A stretch of 58,713 bases of DNA from Emticicia agri (GCF_004168285.1 NZ_SEWF01000032.1:1-58713), one strand, 5' to 3'. Positions 1 through 10,268 are shown, counted from the first letter of the stretch. Numbers and translations: made by a program. Notes: generated by a model from the sequence alone, not told the origin.

Positions 1-3000
1 ACTGCCGCTGTAGTTACATTACTTATACTTGGATTCTGGCTTGTTGAACTATATGAATTCGGCCCTGACCAAGAGTAGCTTGTGCCACCTGATGAAGTCA
101 GATTCAATGTTTGCCCTACGCAAACTGGTGTGTTTGAAGTGGCTGTTGGCGTTGGCAAGGCGTTGATGACTATCGAAGTAGTCGCTGTGGCACTACAACC
201 ATTGGCATTGGTTACAGTTACCGTATAAACTCCTGCCGCCGCTGCTGTTACATTATTAATGCTTGGGTTCTGGCTTGTTGAACTGTATGAGTTTGGTCCT
301 GACCATGAATAAGAAGTTCCACCTGAAGCTGTCAGGTTTAAGGTTTTGCCCACACAAACAGGACTGTTTGAGCCTGAGGTTGGCGTAGGGGCAGCATTAA
401 CTGTAACTGTTACCTGAGCAACTGCCGAACATACTTTAGAGCCTCCCACAATCCATTCAGCGAAATTAAGTGTGGTTTCTCCACTTGTGGTGTTCGCTCC
501 GTTCAGAAAAATATATCTTATTTCATCTCCTATTACATTTGGTGCAGGGCTGGCACTAATCACTCCATTGCCTGTCCCACTTACTACATTACCTTGATAA
601 ACCATTGAGCCGTTTTTCCAGATTTGCATTACTCCACCTTTAGAGCGGTCTGTGCAACAATCATTTCTGCTATCAAGGCTTAAAGATGTAATCAGGTAAT
701 CTCCTCCTAAATTATAACCTATACCCCAATCTTGGCCACCGGTTATTCTGGTGGCATGGAATGTATCTCCCCCTGTATTATCAACCCCATCAAATAAACT
801 CTGCGGGCCGGCGTATGAAGCTGAAGAGTTAATATAATTAAAATTGGTACCACTATAAATTGACTGGTCTTTTACCAGATTTGTATAACTACTGTTGGCT
901 TCATAAGCGGTTACTGTATAAACAGTACTTGTAGTCGGACTAACATTGATACTTGTCGTAGTTTCACCAGTACTCCATACATAACTTGTTCCTCCATTGG
1001 CTGTTAAAGTAGTGGATTGCCCTATACAGATAGCTGTACTTCCTGAAATACCGGGTGTTGGAGTCGGATTAACCGTTACATTGGCTGTTGCTGTAGCTGC
1101 GCAACCTTGAGCTGAAGTAACTGTAACGGTATAAACCCCTCCCATAGCCGTAGTTGCATTAGGTATAGTTGGGTTCTGAGATGTAGAACTAAAACCAGCG
1201 GGTCCAACCCAGTTATAGGTACTGCCACCAGTTGCTAATAAATCAATAGTATTACCTGCACACTCTACATCTCCGGTTGCGGTTACTGTAGGAATCGTGT
1301 TTATTGTAGCTGTTACTGCTGTCCGGGATGAACTCACGCAACCATTCACTGTACAGGTTACATAATAAGTAGTATTAATGCTGATACTTGGCGTAGTATA
1401 AGTAGTTCCGGTAGCTAAACTTGAGGTAGCTGTGGCAGAGGCGTACCAGGTTACTGTACCGCTACAACCTGTTGTACCTAAACTTACTGTTCCGGTGCCG
1501 CATCTGCTTCCGTTAACAGCAGTTGGTGCTGATGGTAAGTTATTCACTGTTACCCGTGTGGTGGCTGTGGCTGTACAACCATTCGCATCTGTAACGGTTA
1601 CGGTATAAACTGTGGTAGAAGTAGGGCTGACAGTTTTAGAAGTACCGCTTCCCAAGCTATTACTCCAGGAATAAGTATAAGGACTGGTACCCCCTGAAGC
1701 ATTGGCTGTTATAGTTGCACTACTACCTGTACAAATGGTCTGGTTAGCTGAAGGATTGATTGTAATTACAGGTACGGTCAAGGTTGTTTCAGTTCCATCG
1801 TAAGAGCAATCAGAATTAGCTAAGTTAGTTAATGAAGTGCCTACTACAATTTTGTATTTTCTGCCATTCATTGCCGCCGCGATAGTTGGCAATGTGTAAG
1901 AAACCGTATAGGCTCCTGAGGTAAATGTAGTTGATGCACCGCTTGTCAAATCAGTCCAGGTGGTTCCGCCATCAGTGCTTTGTTGCCATTTATAGTAGGT
2001 ATATTGAGTATTACCATCCGTTACAGTAGCAGAAATGGTATGTCCGGTAGTGCCAATACATTTAGTTATATCAGCACTTTGCACAATACTTGGTAAACAC
2101 TGAGTAATAGAGATATCGTCAATAACCCAGTCATTTCCCATCCCACCAGTTGCATTATTTCTGACACTGAATATTGATGTGGTAGCATTACCTGTAGTAA
2201 ATGTAAAGCCCACTTTCTGCCAGCCAGTTCCTGTTATATCACCAGTAGTATATTTACCAACCCCATCAACCAGGAAGGTTAAGTTAGGTTTAATGGTACA
2301 ACCTGAAGTATTAGCGGCAGGGCAAATATTATATATCCATAAACTATATTCGTATCTTGTATTCGGACATAGGTTTGTTACTGTTCTTTCAATCACAATA
2401 TCAGGGTTATAAGAAGCATTAACAACCATCATATACCCGTTTACATCGCCTGTAGTATGGTCTTGTGTTAAAATATCCCAAGTTGTAAAGATATTTCCGC
2501 CAGCTGTTGCGCCATTATAATCTGTTGAATTCGTAATTGAATAATTACCATCATTGGGCGAGTCACTGGTTATAGGGGCATAACTATATTGTGTCTCACC
2601 TTGCACTAAAGAAGGGCCATTCTGAGAACTACCTGAACCAAAATCGCCACCTGGAAAGAGGTTTGAGCTTTTTGTAGTCGTACAAAGACCAGGAGGGCAC
2701 GCAGGTCCGGTATTACCCACAGTTACTTTTCTTTCACTATAACAAAGTGGATTACCCCCTCGGGAAACTACTACATAATAAGTACCTTGCGATAAGTTTG
2801 ATATAGTATTAGCAGGAGAAAGTGTAGAAACTTTCACATAGCTACGGCTTGTTGATGAAATCCACGAAACGTCATCTGTTCCTAAAACATTTTGCAAAAC
2901 GATTTTACCATCAGTAGCAGAACAAGATGTGGCAGAAGTAGTGGTAGCACCAGTAAAATAAGAACTGGTTGAAGAAATAAGAACCGCTGATATAGTTCTA

Positions 3001-6000
3001 CAAACAATCTTTGAAGTTTTGTCTCTGATAAATATGGTATAATAACCAACACCCAGACCTGAATAAGTCATCTCTGAATTATACCAGGTAATTCCATCCA
3101 TACTATTTTCATAGTAAGGACCTGCACTATACTCTGTTACAAAAATATACCCGTCAGTTCCTGAGCATGTGGTCGGATTTGTTGGCGTTACGGCAACAGG
3201 TGTTGTACATATAGAGGCACAGCTGCTATTAATGACCATATTTGTGGTAGCTGTAGCTGTACAACCATTACTGGCAGTTACTGTTAGTGTATAAACACCT
3301 GCCATAGCACTCGTAGCACTGGTAACTAAGGGAGATTGCTCACTACTGCTAAAACCATTCGGGCCGCTCCATGAAAAACTTTCCCCGTTTCCTCCACCTA
3401 TTAATTTGAAGGTTGTTCCCATGCAGTGGGCACCTGTATTGGATGCGCTTGCTGTTGGAGGCACCAAAACAGTAACTGTTAAAGCAGTGCGGCTTGAACT
3501 CACACAACCGTTTACTGTACAGGCAGCATAATAGGTAGTTGTTGAACCAACAGCAAGACTTGGTGTAGTATAATTTCCGGTTCCTAATACTGTTGAAGTA
3601 GTCGTATTGGCATACCAATTGACTGTTCCGGCACAATTAGATGCTGAAAGAGTTACAGAACCTGTTCCACAACGGCTAACAGAGCTTGTGGTAGGTGCAG
3701 CAGGGATAGGCTTAATAATTGCATCGGCTGACCCTCTGGTTGTACTTGCACAGCCGTTTATAGTACAGCTTACATAATAAGTAGTTGTACTTGAAATACT
3801 TGGTGTGGTATAGTTTGTTCCGGTTCCTGAACTTGTAGAAGTAGTGGCATTGGCATACCAGGTATAAGTGCCTCCACTACAACCTGAAGCCGATAGTGTT
3901 ACTGTTCCAGAACCACAACGACTATTATCATTGCCTGTTGGCGCAGAAGGAATAGGCTTTACCAATACACTGGCTGTAGCTGTAGCCGTACAACCTGCGG
4001 CATTGGTTACAGTTACTGTATATACGCCCGACATTCCGGTTGTTCCGTTCGGAATAGTAGGGTTTTGTAAAGTTGAAGTAAAACTATTCGGGCCTGACCA
4101 GCTATAGGAAGTTCCGCCTGATGCACCTAAAAAAACCGTAGAGCCTTCACATTCGTTGTCTCCGGTTGTAGTTATGGTTGGTAAAGCATTAATAGTAGCG
4201 GTTGCTATGGCTCTATTACTGACACAACCATAATTACATTCAACATAATAATTGGTCGTACTTGAAATACTTGGGGTAGTAAAGGTGCTTCCTGAACCAA
4301 TTGAAGAGCCACCCGTAGCGGCTGTGTACCAGGCATAGGTACCCGAACATCCGCTCGCAGAAAGTGTTACAATTCCTGTACCACAACGGCTTCCACCAAC
4401 TGTGTTTGGTGCTGAAGGAGGAGCAGTAACAATGGCATTTATTGAACCTCTGGTAGTGCTTACACAACCATTCAAAGTACAACTTACATAATAAGTAGTA
4501 GTGGTTGAAATGCTTGGGGTAGTATAGGTAGCACCAGTTCCTAAACTTGCTGAGGTAGTAGCATTGGCATGCCAGGTATAAGTACCACTACAACCGGTTG
4601 CTGTCAAGGTAACTGTTCCTACATCACAGCGGGCTACATCTGCTCCACTTGGTGCGCCAGGAATTGGTTTAACCAACACGCTGGCTGTGGCAGTAGCCGT
4701 ACAACCTGCTGCATTGGTTACAGTTACTGTATATACACCCGACATATTGGTTGTACCATTAGGTCTGGTCGGGTTTTGTAAAGTTGATGTAAAACCATTT
4801 GGTCCTGCCCAGTTATAAGAGGTTCCGCCTGACGAGGCTAAAATAACTGTCGAACCTTCACATTCAATATCACCTGTAGCAGTAGCTGTAGGATTAGGAT
4901 TTACAGTAGCTGTAACTGCCGATCTGCTACTTAAACACCCAAAGTTACATTCAACATAATAAGTGGTGGTGCCTGAAATACCTGGCGTATTAAAGGTACT
5001 TCCTGAACCAATTGAAGAACCACCTGTAGCAGTTGTGTACCAGGCGTAAGTGCCAGCGCATCCACTTGCTGAAAGAGTTACCGAACCTGTACCGCAACGG
5101 CTACCATCTACGGTAACAGGGGCTGAAGGAGGGGAAGTAATAATGGCATCCATTGAACCCCGGCTTGTACTCACACAACCATTTACTGTACAGCTTACAT
5201 AATAGGTAGTCGTACTTGAAATACTTGGGGTAGTATAACTTGCCCCAGTACCCAAACTTGTTAAGGTAGTTGTATTGGCATACCAGTTATAGGTACCTCC
5301 ACTACAACCTGTAGCTGTTAAAGTAACTGTACCTGTACCACAGCGAGCTACATCTGAACCTGTAGGTGCTTCCGGAATTGGGGTTACTAATACATTGGCT
5401 GTGGCAGTAGCCGTACAACCCGCGGCATTGGTTACAGTTACAGTATATACACCCGACATATTGGCTGTACCATTGGCTCTGGTCGGATTCTGTAAAGTAG
5501 AAGTATAACCATTCGGGCCTGCCCAGCTATAAGAAGTTCCACCTGTGGCACCTAAAATAACTGTAGAGCCTTCACATTCTGTATCTCCGGTTGCTGTGGC
5601 AGTCGGATTAGCGTTTACTGTAGCGGTAGCCGATGCACGGCTACTTGTACACGAACCAACATTACATTCAACATAATAGGTAGTTGTACTGGAAATACTC
5701 GGGGTCGTAAAACCACTGCCAGTGCTTAAAGAAGAACCTCCGGTAGATACATTATACCATCTGTATGTGCCTGAACAACCGCTTGCTGTAAGAGCAACTG
5801 TACCTGTACCACACCGACTGGCTCCGGTAGCACTTGGCGTAGAAGGAGCCGCCGAAACTGTAACTGCAGTAGTAGCCGTATAAGTACCACTACAGCCGCT
5901 GAATGTTACGGCTAAAGTATAAGTACCGCTCATAGCGGTAGTGGCATTGGTTCTGGTCGGATTCTGTGAGGAAGAGGAGAAGCCTCCCGGCCCGGTCCAT

Positions 6001-7490
6001 TGATAGGTGGCTGCTGTTGGGTTAGCAGAGCCTATCAGGTTTAATGTTTGTCCTACACAAAGAGGTTCATTGCTATCTGCTGTTACCGTAGGTGTAGTTG
6101 TAGTTAAAGTGATATTGCTTGAAGTAGTACAACCATATACATCTTTAATAGTTACTGTATAGGTACCTGCAGCTAATCCCGTAAATTCATTGCTATCCTG
6201 AAATGAACCACTGCCTAATTTATACTGGTAAGTTGGTGTTGTTACAGAAGATGAAGCAAATGGTCTGATGGCGTCAATCGGTATAACCTCAGAAGGGGCA
6301 GTCGTCGACTCCCCCGGTTTTGCCCATCCTACTGCCATATTATCTCCTCCGCCGCCTTCTTTGTAGATAGCTTCAATATAATAGATTTCCCCGGCTACCA
6401 GACTAATGGCTGCTGACTTCTGTGTAGAAAACTTATTCCATTCCCGTACACCTGTATAACTCGTATGATAAGCAATTCTGGTTCTATTAGCAGCACTGGA
6501 CGTAGTACTTAGCCAGAGTTCACTATTGTCGTCAGAAGCAATCCAGAAATAATAGGTTCCTGTTTTAGTGGGTGTAATATATCCAATTATCCGACCACCA
6601 AAATTATCATCCTGATCGGTCTCTGCTTCCATAGTCGTCAATGAAGAAGTACTGGTCGGGCTATTCGGATAATTGGCATTGCTGGTAAGGTTTGCTACTG
6701 TTGAGCCGCTGATGCCGCTCCATTTCTGGAAAGTAATACTTCCTAATCCAATAATTCCATCACTACCTGTGGCGGTGATGGTTCCATTACTTGCGCCACA
6801 CGTAGGGTTAGTTCTTGACAAACTTACCTGCGGCAACATATTTACTGCTACCAATATTGTATTTGAGGGTAGCCAGGTTGTACACTCATATCTTCTTGCT
6901 AAACGGCGAAAATAAGTTAAGGTAGAGATTGTTGGAGAGTCATAAGTAGCACTGGTTGCTCCTGAAATATCTGTCCATGTATAATTATCTGTACTCGACT
7001 GCCATTGATAATAGAGTTGCTGGCTACCACCAGATGCCGATGCGTAGTTATTAAAAGCGGCCGGATTAACCGAAGTAGCACAAAAAATCTGGATTGTCTG
7101 GTTATCGCTGGTGCTTATATAGCCCGCAGAGGTAACGTTACTACAAGCTACTGCGTCGCCATTCACATAATTGGCAGGTAAGTTTCTGTGAAAGAATTTT
7201 TCGCCTTCATTAAAGATTTTGCTTTCTTCTCCGGTAGTATTGGCTAAAGAGAATATAGCGGCATTCTGGTCTGACAGACCTGAATTAATATTTGCACCGA
7301 CTGAAAGTAAACCCTGATTTGCTGATGATAAAAGAGAATTTTGCGCAAGAGCAGAAGAAAAAACACTAAAAAGAAGACAGACACTCAGACCTATGGCACA
7401 CTTATAGTTAACATAAGTCTGCCAAAAGAGGCTTCTCTTTAAATCAATGAATTTAGGAGAGCAATAGTTATTTTCTATTACAATGGACAC
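1..7490 (-). CDS. Giant secreted Ig-like repeat adhesin, 5' part, truncated by the window edge
   Basis: An open frame of about 2,496 codons runs without a stop from 7490 off the left edge, so the C-terminus, and any T9SS sorting domain, is outside. The N-terminus has a basic stretch, a hydrophobic segment and an Ala-Gln cleavage site (about residue 49). In order: an Ig-like region; a PA14-type domain at about 6310-6690 (key GWAKPG near its end); many Cys-paired modules of two kinds (RCGTG...TYYV and GDxECEGST...YTVTVTNAAGC) at about 3480-6100; a jelly-roll-like segment ending WVIDDISI at about 2110-2680; more modules; a discoidin-like segment at about 450-905; then further modules. The only in-frame start after the upstream TAG is GTG at 7488-7490; no ATG lies before the signal peptide. 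It resembles surface adhesins of gliding Bacteroidota. The function as adhesin is inferred from architecture, and the ligand is unknown. Confidence 0.85.
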   Translation of the reverse strand, partial: MSIVIENNYCSPKFIDLKRSLFWQTYVNYKCAIGLSVCLLFSVFSSALAQNSLLSSANQGLLSVGANINSGLSDQNAAIFSLANTTGEESKIFNEGEKFFHRNLPANYVNGDAVACSNVTSAGYISTSDNQTIQIFCATSVNPAAFNNYASASGGSQQLYYQWQSSTDNYTWTDISGATSATYDSPTISTLTYFRRLARRYECTTWLPSNTILVAVNMLPQVSLSRTNPTCGASNGTITATGSDGIIGLGSITFQKWSGISGSTVANLTSNANYPNSPTSTSSLTTMEAETDQDDNFGGRIIGYITPTKTGTYYFWIASDDNSELWLSTTSSAANRTRIAYHTSYTGVREWNKFSTQKSAAISLVAGEIYYIEAIYKEGGGGDNMAVGWAKPGESTTAPSEVIPIDAIRPFASSSVTTPTYQYKLGSGSFQDSNEFTGLAAGTYTVTIKDVYGCTTSSNITLTTTTPTVTADSNEPLCVGQTLNLIGSANPTAATYQWTGPGGFSSSSQNPTRTNATTAMSGTYTLAVTFSGCSGTYTATTAVTVSAAPSTPSATGASRCGTGTVALTASGCSGTYRWYNVSTGGSSLSTGSGFTTPSISSTTTYYVECNVGSCTSSRASATATVNANPTATATGDTECEGSTVILGATGGTSYSWAGPNGYTSTLQNPTRANGTANMSGVYTVTVTNAAGCTATATANVLVTPIPEAPTGSDVARCGTGTVTLTATGCSGGTYNWYANTTTLTSLGTGASYTTPSISSTTTYYVSCTVNGCVSTSRGSMDAIITSPPSAPVTVDGSRCGTGSVTLSASGCAGTYAWYTTATGGSSIGSGSTFNTPGISGTTTYYVECNFGCLSSRSAVTATVNPNPTATATGDIECEGSTVILASSGGTSYNWAGPNGFTSTLQNPTRPNGTTNMSGVYTVTVTNAAGCTATATASVLVKPIPGAPSGADVARCDVGTVTLTATGCSGTYTWHANATTSASLGTGATYTTPSISTTTTYYVSCTLNGCVSTTRGSINAIVTAPPSAPNTVGGSRCGTGIVTLSASGCSGTYAWYTAATGGSSIGSGSTFTTPSISSTTNYYVECNYGCVSNRAIATATINALPTITTTGDNECEGSTVFLGASGGTSYSWSGPNSFTSTLQNPTIPNGTTGMSGVYTVTVTNAAGCTATATASVLVKPIPSAPTGNDNSRCGSGTVTLSASGCSGGTYTWYANATTSTSSGTGTNYTTPSISSTTTYYVSCTINGCASTTRGSADAIIKPIPAAPTTSSVSRCGTGSVTLSASNCAGTVNWYANTTTSTVLGTGNYTTPSLAVGSTTTYYAACTVNGCVSSSRTALTVTVLVPPTASASNTGAHCMGTTFKLIGGGNGESFSWSGPNGFSSSEQSPLVTSATSAMAGVYTLTVTASNGCTATATTNMVINSSCASICTTPVAVTPTNPTTCSGTDGYIFVTEYSAGPYYENSMDGITWYNSEMTYSGLGVGYYTIFIRDKTSKIVCRTISAVLISSTSSYFTGATTTSATSCSATDGKIVLQNVLGTDDVSWISSTSRSYVKVSTLSPANTISNLSQGTYYVVVSRGGNPLCYSERKVTVGNTGPACPPGLCTTTKSSNLFPGGDFGSGSSQNGPSLVQGETQYSYAPITSDSPNDGNYSITNSTDYNGATAGGNIFTTWDILTQDHTTGDVNGYMMVVNASYNPDIVIERTVTNLCPNTRYEYSLWIYNICPAANTSGCTIKPNLTFLVDGVGKYTTGDITGTGWQKVGFTFTTGNATTSIFSVRNNATGGMGNDWVIDDISITQCLPSIVQSADITKCIGTTGHTISATVTDGNTQYTYYKWQQSTDGGTTWTDLTSGASTTFTSGAYTVSYTLPTIAAAMNGRKYKIVVGTSLTNLANSDCSYDGTETTLTVPVITINPSANQTICTGSSATITANASGGTSPYTYSWSNSLGSGTSKTVSPTSTTVYTVTVTDANGCTATATTRVTVNNLPSAPTAVNGSRCGTGTVSLGTTGCSGTVTWYASATATSSLATGTTYTTPSISINTTYYVTCTVNGCVSSSRTAVTATINTIPTVTATGDVECAGNTIDLLATGGSTYNWVGPAGFSSTSQNPTIPNATTAMGGVYTVTVTSAQGCAATATANVTVNPTPTPGISGSTAICIGQSTTLTANGGTSYVWSTGETTTSINVSPTTSTVYTVTAYEANSSYTNLVKDQSIYSGTNFNYINSSASYAGPQSLFDGVDNTGGDTFHATRITGGQDWGIGYNLGGDYLITSLSLDSRNDCCTDRSKGGVMQIWKNGSMVYQGNVVSGTGNGVISASPAPNVIGDEIRYIFLNGANTTSGETTLNFAEWIVGGSKVCSAVAQVTVTVNAAPTPTSGSNSPVCVGKTLNLTASGGTSYSWSGPNSYSSTSQNPSINNVTAAAAGVYTVTVTNANGCSATATTSIVINALPTPTATSNTPVCVGQTLNLTSSGGTSYSWSGPNSYSSTSQNPSISNVTTAA
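3715..5855 (-). repeat. Three tandem three-domain supermodules of about 711-714 bp inside the adhesin gene
   Basis: The segment encoding the motif ECEGST recurs with equivalent bases at about 4141, 4852 and 5566, giving spacings of 711 and 714 bp. Each unit encodes one Cys-rich module, one YTVTVTNAAGC module and a second Cys-rich module. The copies are similar but clearly diverged at DNA level, so this is an old or slowly homogenised expansion. It is a coding repeat and not an intergenic or CRISPR structure. Confidence 0.8.
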
Positions 7491-7787
7491 CTAATTTTTA
7501 TATGCTTTTTTTGAGTTGGGTATATTGAGAGACTAATTAAAAAATGTTTAGGTTTGCCTCTATGTATCCTTATAAAGCAAATGCCATGCCATTGACAAAA
7601 AATATTATCAAGCGGATACACCAAAAATTATAAACACCTGATAATCAGCAATAAAAAAATTACAATCCACCTAAAAAAGCGGGAGAAAGAAAGTGATAAA
7701 AACAGTTGGAAGAAGCTAAAGAAAAAGCGTAAAGACTTAACAAAAAACTTACCAGTTTTGTATTATTCTTTTATAAAGAAGAAACTA
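7491..7787. other. Intergenic spacer between porQ and the giant adhesin, nothing recognised
   Basis: About 297 AT-rich bases with no plausible gene, no strong hairpin and no exact TAnnTTTG box on the minus strand. It must hold the adhesin's promoter unless that gene is co-transcribed with porQ. Confidence 0.5.
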
Positions 7788-8894
7788 TTACCGCAGTAAA
7801 GCCCATAGTACACTAAACGTAAAATAACCTTTACCCGTAGTAAGTGCCGAGCGTGAAAATGAAAATCCGAATTGCTTGATTCGTAGATTGGCACCAAAAC
7901 AGAAGCCGCCTGCGCCCCCTAAAGAATTAACAGTAAGCTCCTGATGGCGCAGGTGGTTGTATCCGGCAAGCAGATGGAAGTTTTTATGAATCAAAATTTC
8001 AGTTCCGACTACCAGATGGCGAAGTACCTTATCTGCCACAGATATTTTTTCAGGAACTTTATTGCCCTGATTATCAAAGGTATAGTTAAATGCAGGGTCG
8101 TTATAGGCTATATCAAAAACGTAGAGATGATGGGCTGTAAGTGAAAATCTTACAGGCATATGGGCAGGCTTGAAAGAGGCACCAATCTGTAAATCAAAGG
8201 GTATGTCATGCTTAATATTTCCATAGCTTTTTATAACAAACCCGATATTTTTTGCCACAACACCAAAGTTCAAATCGTATTCCGGATGGTTAAACGTACC
8301 TCCCCAATCGGTAAGTATCGCCATTGAATTATACGATTCCAGAACAGACCCGACTAACCGGGCAGTGATGCCAAAAGATATATTGTTGATTCTTCTGGCA
8401 TGGGTAATACCCAGTGAAAAATCATTTGCCAAAAACTCGGCAGTTGGGTTACCAACTGCATCAGTTCCCTGAAAAGTACCATAGTTCAGGTTTTGCAAAC
8501 TAATGCCCCATTGACATTTATTATTAGCTTTTTTAAACTTTGGCGAATAATTGAGTGCAAAAAAATTACTTTGTGCCAGATATGGTGAGTAGTTTATACC
8601 CAATTGTCCTTGTTGAGAGGAGTCCAGCAAGGCGGGGTTAACGGTATGCAAATTAATATCCTTATCGAAAAGTGAAGCATTTACACCACCTAAAGCATTC
8701 AGGCGTGCATTATTGGTTAGTGTAAGAAAAGAAAAGCTATTCTGTGCATTTGCGTCACTGCCTGAAAAACAAATTACTGAAAAAAATATGAATGGTCTAA
8801 AAAATGAGGTAGCCGATTTTAAGGCCCAATGCCAGGTGGGGTATGTTGTAGTTTCTGTCTCTGTATCCAAGCCCTGAGTTGCTGAGTAAACCAT
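7788..8894 (-). CDS. porQ: Type IX secretion system protein PorQ
   Basis: An outer-membrane-barrel-like protein of the PorV/PorQ family. PorQ is known as part of the T9SS and of the attachment complex that anchors cargo at the cell surface. The mature part begins with the family-typical sequence FLTLTNNARLNALGG, followed by NPALLD and long beta-strand-rich segments up to the C-terminus. A signal peptide with an Ala-Gln site ends about 51 residues from the start given here. The start is uncertain: the frame stays open up to 8951, but every ATG or TTG upstream of the signal peptide lies inside the preceding gene. ATG 8892-8894 is the nearest ATG, TTG 8868-8870 an alternative. The 98-bp overlap with the upstream gene is unusual. 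Identity is well supported, the N-terminus is not. Confidence 0.8.
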   Translation of the reverse strand: MVYSATQGLDTETETTTYPTWHWALKSATSFFRPFIFFSVICFSGSDANAQNSFSFLTLTNNARLNALGGVNASLFDKDINLHTVNPALLDSSQQGQLGINYSPYLAQSNFFALNYSPKFKKANNKCQWGISLQNLNYGTFQGTDAVGNPTAEFLANDFSLGITHARRINNISFGITARLVGSVLESYNSMAILTDWGGTFNHPEYDLNFGVVAKNIGFVIKSYGNIKHDIPFDLQIGASFKPAHMPVRFSLTAHHLYVFDIAYNDPAFNYTFDNQGNKVPEKISVADKVLRHLVVGTEILIHKNFHLLAGYNHLRHQELTVNSLGGAGGFCFGANLRIKQFGFSFSRSALTTGKGYFTFSVLWALLR

Positions 8895-9519
8895 CATTAT
8901 AATAAAAAAAATCATTCGACATATCGCTCTGTAAAGATTCACTCGGGTCATGATGATTAATCATGATTCTCCTTAAACCTGCACCCACATAAAAATCAAA
9001 TACAAAGTTGGTATTTTTTTTCAATTCATTACGGATTCTTATCTGATATCCGACTTTTGCGCTTATCCCTACCACATATTTATTGATAGGATAATTGACC
9101 ATTTCATAATAATTGCATAGCCCGGATTCACATTCCCGGCCTATACTCCTATCTGACCTGTCGTTGATTTGCTTATAAAACAACTCATAAGCTACATATC
9201 TTCCGGTAAGCGCGCTAGTAGGTCTATATCTTCTTGCTTCTATCTTGGCACGGATATTTTCTCTGAATCTGCTTTGAGTAGTGCCCAGAGAAGCTGTCCA
9301 GAAATTAGCTTCTGCTGTACCATACCCAAATTCTTCCGATAAAGTCCATCTGTTTCCTTTCAGCCGATGTTCTATAGCAAACTGAAAAGTATTATCAATG
9401 TCTAAAAAAGCCAGCGGTGCCAGCTTCAAGGCAAGATGCTTTTTCCGGAGAGTATCTTGAGCTAATGATTGATTTAAAAATACTAAAACGAACAACCAGC
9501 TATATATGGTATATCTCAT
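8797..9519 (-). CDS. Secreted outer-membrane beta-barrel-like protein, function unknown
   Basis: 240 residues with a clear signal peptide (cleavage after SLAQ, about residue 21). The rest consists of alternating polar/hydrophobic strands with many Tyr, Phe and Arg residues and ends in a terminal Phe (GLKIGYLIF), as is common for outer-membrane barrels. It overlaps the preceding propeller lipoprotein by an ATGA junction (9516-9519) and its 3' end overlaps the extended porQ frame. The tight coupling suggests co-translation with the lipoproteins and perhaps a joint role at the outer membrane. No specific family is recognised; a small porin-like or DUF3575-like barrel is possible. Confidence 0.75.
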   Translation of the reverse strand: MRYTIYSWLFVLVFLNQSLAQDTLRKKHLALKLAPLAFLDIDNTFQFAIEHRLKGNRWTLSEEFGYGTAEANFWTASLGTTQSRFRENIRAKIEARRYRPTSALTGRYVAYELFYKQINDRSDRSIGRECESGLCNYYEMVNYPINKYVVGISAKVGYQIRIRNELKKNTNFVFDFYVGAGLRRIMINHHDPSESLQSDMSNDFFYYNDGLLSNSGLGYRDRNYNIPHLALGLKIGYLIF

Positions 9520-10265
9520 GATTCTATCGGAATTTTACTCAGCAGTTTCAGTTCATTCTGTGCATTGTAGCTGTATTGGTAGATACCCTGTTTTCCGGTA
9601 ATAATCAATACGTTAGCGTCAGGGATAACATCAAATGCAGTAAAATCTTCAAAAGTTTTGATTAACTTCAAGTCGTTAGGATTGGTTTTGTCAAATACTT
9701 TCAACCCGAAATCGCCTTCCGTTACAAACAAAAGTTTACCATCTACACCTAAGCCATGTGGATTCTGCATAGGATAGCTTTTTACTAACTGCGGTCTGCT
9801 CATATCTCTGATGTCAACAACATCTAAAGCATTTAAGCCCCGGTTACAATTATTGCCACTGCGCAGGGTTACATACGCATAGTTACCTTCGGCCACAACA
9901 GGGTCACAGGATACAATGTGAGAATATACGGCTACTCTTGCAGGCTCTTCGGGATTAGCTATACTGAAAATAAACATACCGGTTTGTGTACCCACTAACA
10001 GATGCCCCTCAAAAGGGAAAATAGTTTCAACAACTGTATTGAGCGGCACTCTTTTAATAAAAGTTGGATTTTCGGGCTCAGTAATTCTAAAAACCTTTAA
10101 TGACTGGCTATCTACAATATATAAATAATCTTTGGCAATCGTAAAGCGGGCAGTAGAGCCTCCCCTACCAGTATTTGCACTGTCTGTGCCAACATAATCT
10201 GATTTACAGGCATATATCAGAAATAGCAGAATCAGACTACAGATAATTTTTCTCATAACTTTCAT
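9516..10265 (-). CDS. LVIVD-repeat beta-propeller lipoprotein
   Basis: 249 residues. The N-terminus has a signal peptide ending in a lipobox-like LIYAC, so it is probably lipidated and exported. The remainder carries blade-like repeats with motifs such as YLYIVD, LLVGTQTG, LDVVDIRD and LLFVTEGDFGLKVFD, typical of LVIVD/YVTN-like propellers. Two ATGs (10265 and 10256) are possible starts. It begins 3 bases after the preceding lipoprotein ends and overlaps the next gene by four bases, so these genes almost certainly form one transcript. The binding partner is unknown; the family has no firm biochemical role. Confidence 0.8.
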   Translation of the reverse strand: MKVMRKIICSLILLFLIYACKSDYVGTDSANTGRGGSTARFTIAKDYLYIVDSQSLKVFRITEPENPTFIKRVPLNTVVETIFPFEGHLLVGTQTGMFIFSIANPEEPARVAVYSHIVSCDPVVAEGNYAYVTLRSGNNCNRGLNALDVVDIRDMSRPQLVKSYPMQNPHGLGVDGKLLFVTEGDFGLKVFDKTNPNDLKLIKTFEDFTAFDVIPDANVLIITGKQGIYQYSYNAQNELKLLSKIPIES

Positions 10266-10268
10266 GAT

